Source: Kiritimatiellia bacterium (lineage in GTDB: Bacteria; Verrucomicrobiota; Kiritimatiellia; RFP12; UBA1067). Taken from it: a DNA stretch of 8,163 nt. Shown here piece by piece: positions 7,684 to 8,163 of this stretch. The stretch's first letter is position 1, and each line of letters begins with the position of its first letter. Position numbers and translations under genes: made by a program. The stretch covers positions 1-8,163 of the forward strand of contig JAFNRY010000023.1 in assembly GCA_017385345.1 (NCBI GenBank), read 5' to 3'. The notes beneath the pieces were generated by a model. That model saw only the letters and a list, made by a program, of their open reading frames with translations, was not told where the DNA came from and made no database searches.

Positions 7684-7969
7684 TCTGGAGATTGCGGAGA
7701 TATTAGGCGTCAAAGCCAAAGTCGCACGCTCTTTCGCCGAGCGTGCGAAAGGTTTGATCGGGACCAAAGACCTCCCGCCTGGCGAGGGCATTCTTATAAC
7801 CCGCTGCAACGCAATACACACGTTTTTCATGTCATTTGCCATTGATGCGGCGTTTTTGGACGGGGAAGGGCGGGTAGTCAAGCGTGTTTTAGGCATAAAG
7901 CCGTGGCGCCCGCTGGTATGGGGCGGCTGGAAAGCGCGCATGGTGCTTGAAACTAAAGCGGTTGGATGA
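7658..7969 (+). CDS. DUF192 (COG1430) family small protein
   Basis: The protein has 103 residues and belongs to the widespread DUF192 family, whose biochemical role is not established as far as I know. The family pattern is complete: KAKVARSFAERAKGLIGTKDLPPGEGILI (19-47), CNAIHTFFMSFAIDAAFLDGEGRVV (50-74) and PWR......G..KARMVLE (82-98). The open frame extends back to 7502 inside lptD, but the upstream residues look like out-of-frame lptD sequence. ATG 7658 is the last ATG before the domain and gives a 26-base overlap with lptD. An alternative is CTG at 7685, which has GGGAG six bases before it and sits just after the lptD stop. Many DUF192 proteins are secreted or lipoprotein-anchored; no signal peptide is seen here, so a cytoplasmic location is likely. 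It is the last gene of the operon and converges on tRNA-Asn. Confidence 0.86.
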   Translation: MRRPYWEIDLEIAEILGVKAKVARSFAERAKGLIGTKDLPPGEGILITRCNAIHTFFMSFAIDAAFLDGEGRVVKRVLGIKPWRPLVWGGWKARMVLETKAVG

Positions 7970-7975
7970 TTTTAT

Positions 7976-8050
7976 TGGCTCGGGCGGCTGGATTCGAACC
8001 AGCGACCAATTGATTAACAGTCAACTGCGCTACCGCTGCGCCACGCCCGA
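7976..8050 (-). tRNA. tRNA-Asn (anticodon GTT), CCA encoded
   Basis: Read on the - strand, a complete cloverleaf folds. The acceptor TCGGGCG pairs with CGCCCGA and the D stem is GCGC/GCGC with a short AGCGGTA loop. The anticodon stem is GTTGA/TCAAT (one G-T pair) with loop CTGTTAA, giving anticodon GTT for asparagine. The variable loop is TGGTC, and the T arm is GCTGG-TTCGAAT-CCAGC. The discriminator is G, as in bacterial tRNA-Asn, and CCA is encoded at 7978-7976. The U1-A72 pair also occurs in E. coli tRNA-Asn. The 3' end lies 6 bases from the stop of the convergent DUF192 gene. Confidence 0.98.
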
Positions 8051-8129
8051 ACTGCGTATGGGAAGTATTTTATCACATATTTTCCGCTATGCAATAGAAA
8101 AATACACCTGTCGTTCGTCACGCAGTTCG
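8048..8129. repeat. 10-bp inverted repeat flanking the tRNA-Asn promoter
   Basis: CGAACTGCGT at 8048-8057 and its exact reverse complement ACGCAGTTCG at 8120-8129 enclose 62 bases that contain the tRNA promoter. The left arm covers the first three bases of the mature tRNA and its leader. It does not extend beyond 10 bp on either side. A 7-base direct repeat, GTTCGTC (8113-8119 and 8125-8131), overlaps the right arm. The role is unknown; chance is possible. Confidence 0.35.
8067..8094 (-). promoter_or_regulatory. Probable sigma-70-type promoter of tRNA-Asn
   Basis: On the - strand a -10 box TAAAAT (8072-8067) is preceded by TGA, an extended -10 motif. A 16-base spacer separates it from a TTGCAT -35-like box (8094-8089). 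Transcription would start near 8060, leaving a leader of about nine bases before the mature tRNA at 8050. The stretch from about 8064 to 8107 is much richer in A and T than the rest of the window, as expected for a promoter. The -35 match is only three of six bases, so the extended -10 would carry most of the activity. Confidence 0.5.
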
Positions 8130-8163
8130 TCTAACAGAGGCCTCAACTTTCGCACTCTGTCGC
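8087..8163 (-). CDS. Possible C-terminal end of an upstream - strand gene
   Basis: From the window edge on the - strand a frame stays open for 24 codons to a TAG at 8089-8087. It encodes DRVRKLRPLLDELRDERQVY followed by FSIA. The amphipathic, charged leucine-rich pattern looks protein-like, and the stop falls just before the AT-rich patch and the tRNA promoter. A second frame reaches a TGA at about 8121-8119 after some 14 codons (RQSAKVEASVRRTA), so the choice is uncertain. No family can be recognised from so few residues. Both could be non-coding. Confidence 0.2.
   Translation of the reverse strand, partial: DRVRKLRPLLDELRDERQVYFSIA

Overview
The window is a compact, high-GC stretch of a Gram-negative chromosome. 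It carries most of a cell-elongation operon that continues without a break into RNase G and an outer-membrane LPS-assembly gene, followed by a convergent tRNA gene. LptD together with MreC/MreD/PBP2/RodA implies a rod-forming, LPS-bearing diderm. The operon order (mreC-mreD-mrdA-rodA-rng-lptD) and the divergent, alanine- and arginine-rich proteins suggest the PVC side (Verrucomicrobiota, Kiritimatiellota or Lentisphaerota). That placement is inference from general resemblance and is weak; no taxonomic marker is in view.

Layout on the + strand: 1-381 is the 3' end of mreC; 378-875 mreD; 865-2673 mrdA (PBP2); 2670-3839 rodA; 3845-5446 rng (RNase G); 5443-7683 an lptD homologue; 7658-7969 a small DUF192 protein. 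Six of the seven genes touch or overlap the next (ATGA overlaps of 4 bases, overlaps of 11 and 26 bases, and one 5-base gap), so this is almost certainly one transcript with strong translational coupling. No promoter for it lies in the window; transcription starts upstream, probably before mreC or mreB. No intrinsic terminator is visible after the last gene.

On the - strand, tRNA-Asn(GTT), with its CCA encoded, lies at 7976-8050 and ends 6 bases from the stop of the DUF192 gene. It has a plausible promoter of its own at 8067-8094 in the only clearly AT-rich patch of the window. The last ~110 bases hold that promoter, a 10-bp inverted repeat and possibly the C-terminal tail of another - strand gene.

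Functionally, MreC and MreD scaffold the elongasome, RodA polymerises glycan and PBP2 crosslinks it. RNase G trims rRNA and mRNA, and LptD inserts LPS into the outer membrane, so the operon joins wall growth to outer-membrane growth. I found no new defence, mobile or biosynthetic system. The points worth a second look are within known families: a Cys/Cys/His/Cys set in PBP2 spaced like a reported zinc site, a candidate N-to-C disulfide in LptD, unusual substitutions in RodA, a perfect hairpin near the mreD/mrdA junction, and the convergent operon/tRNA end.
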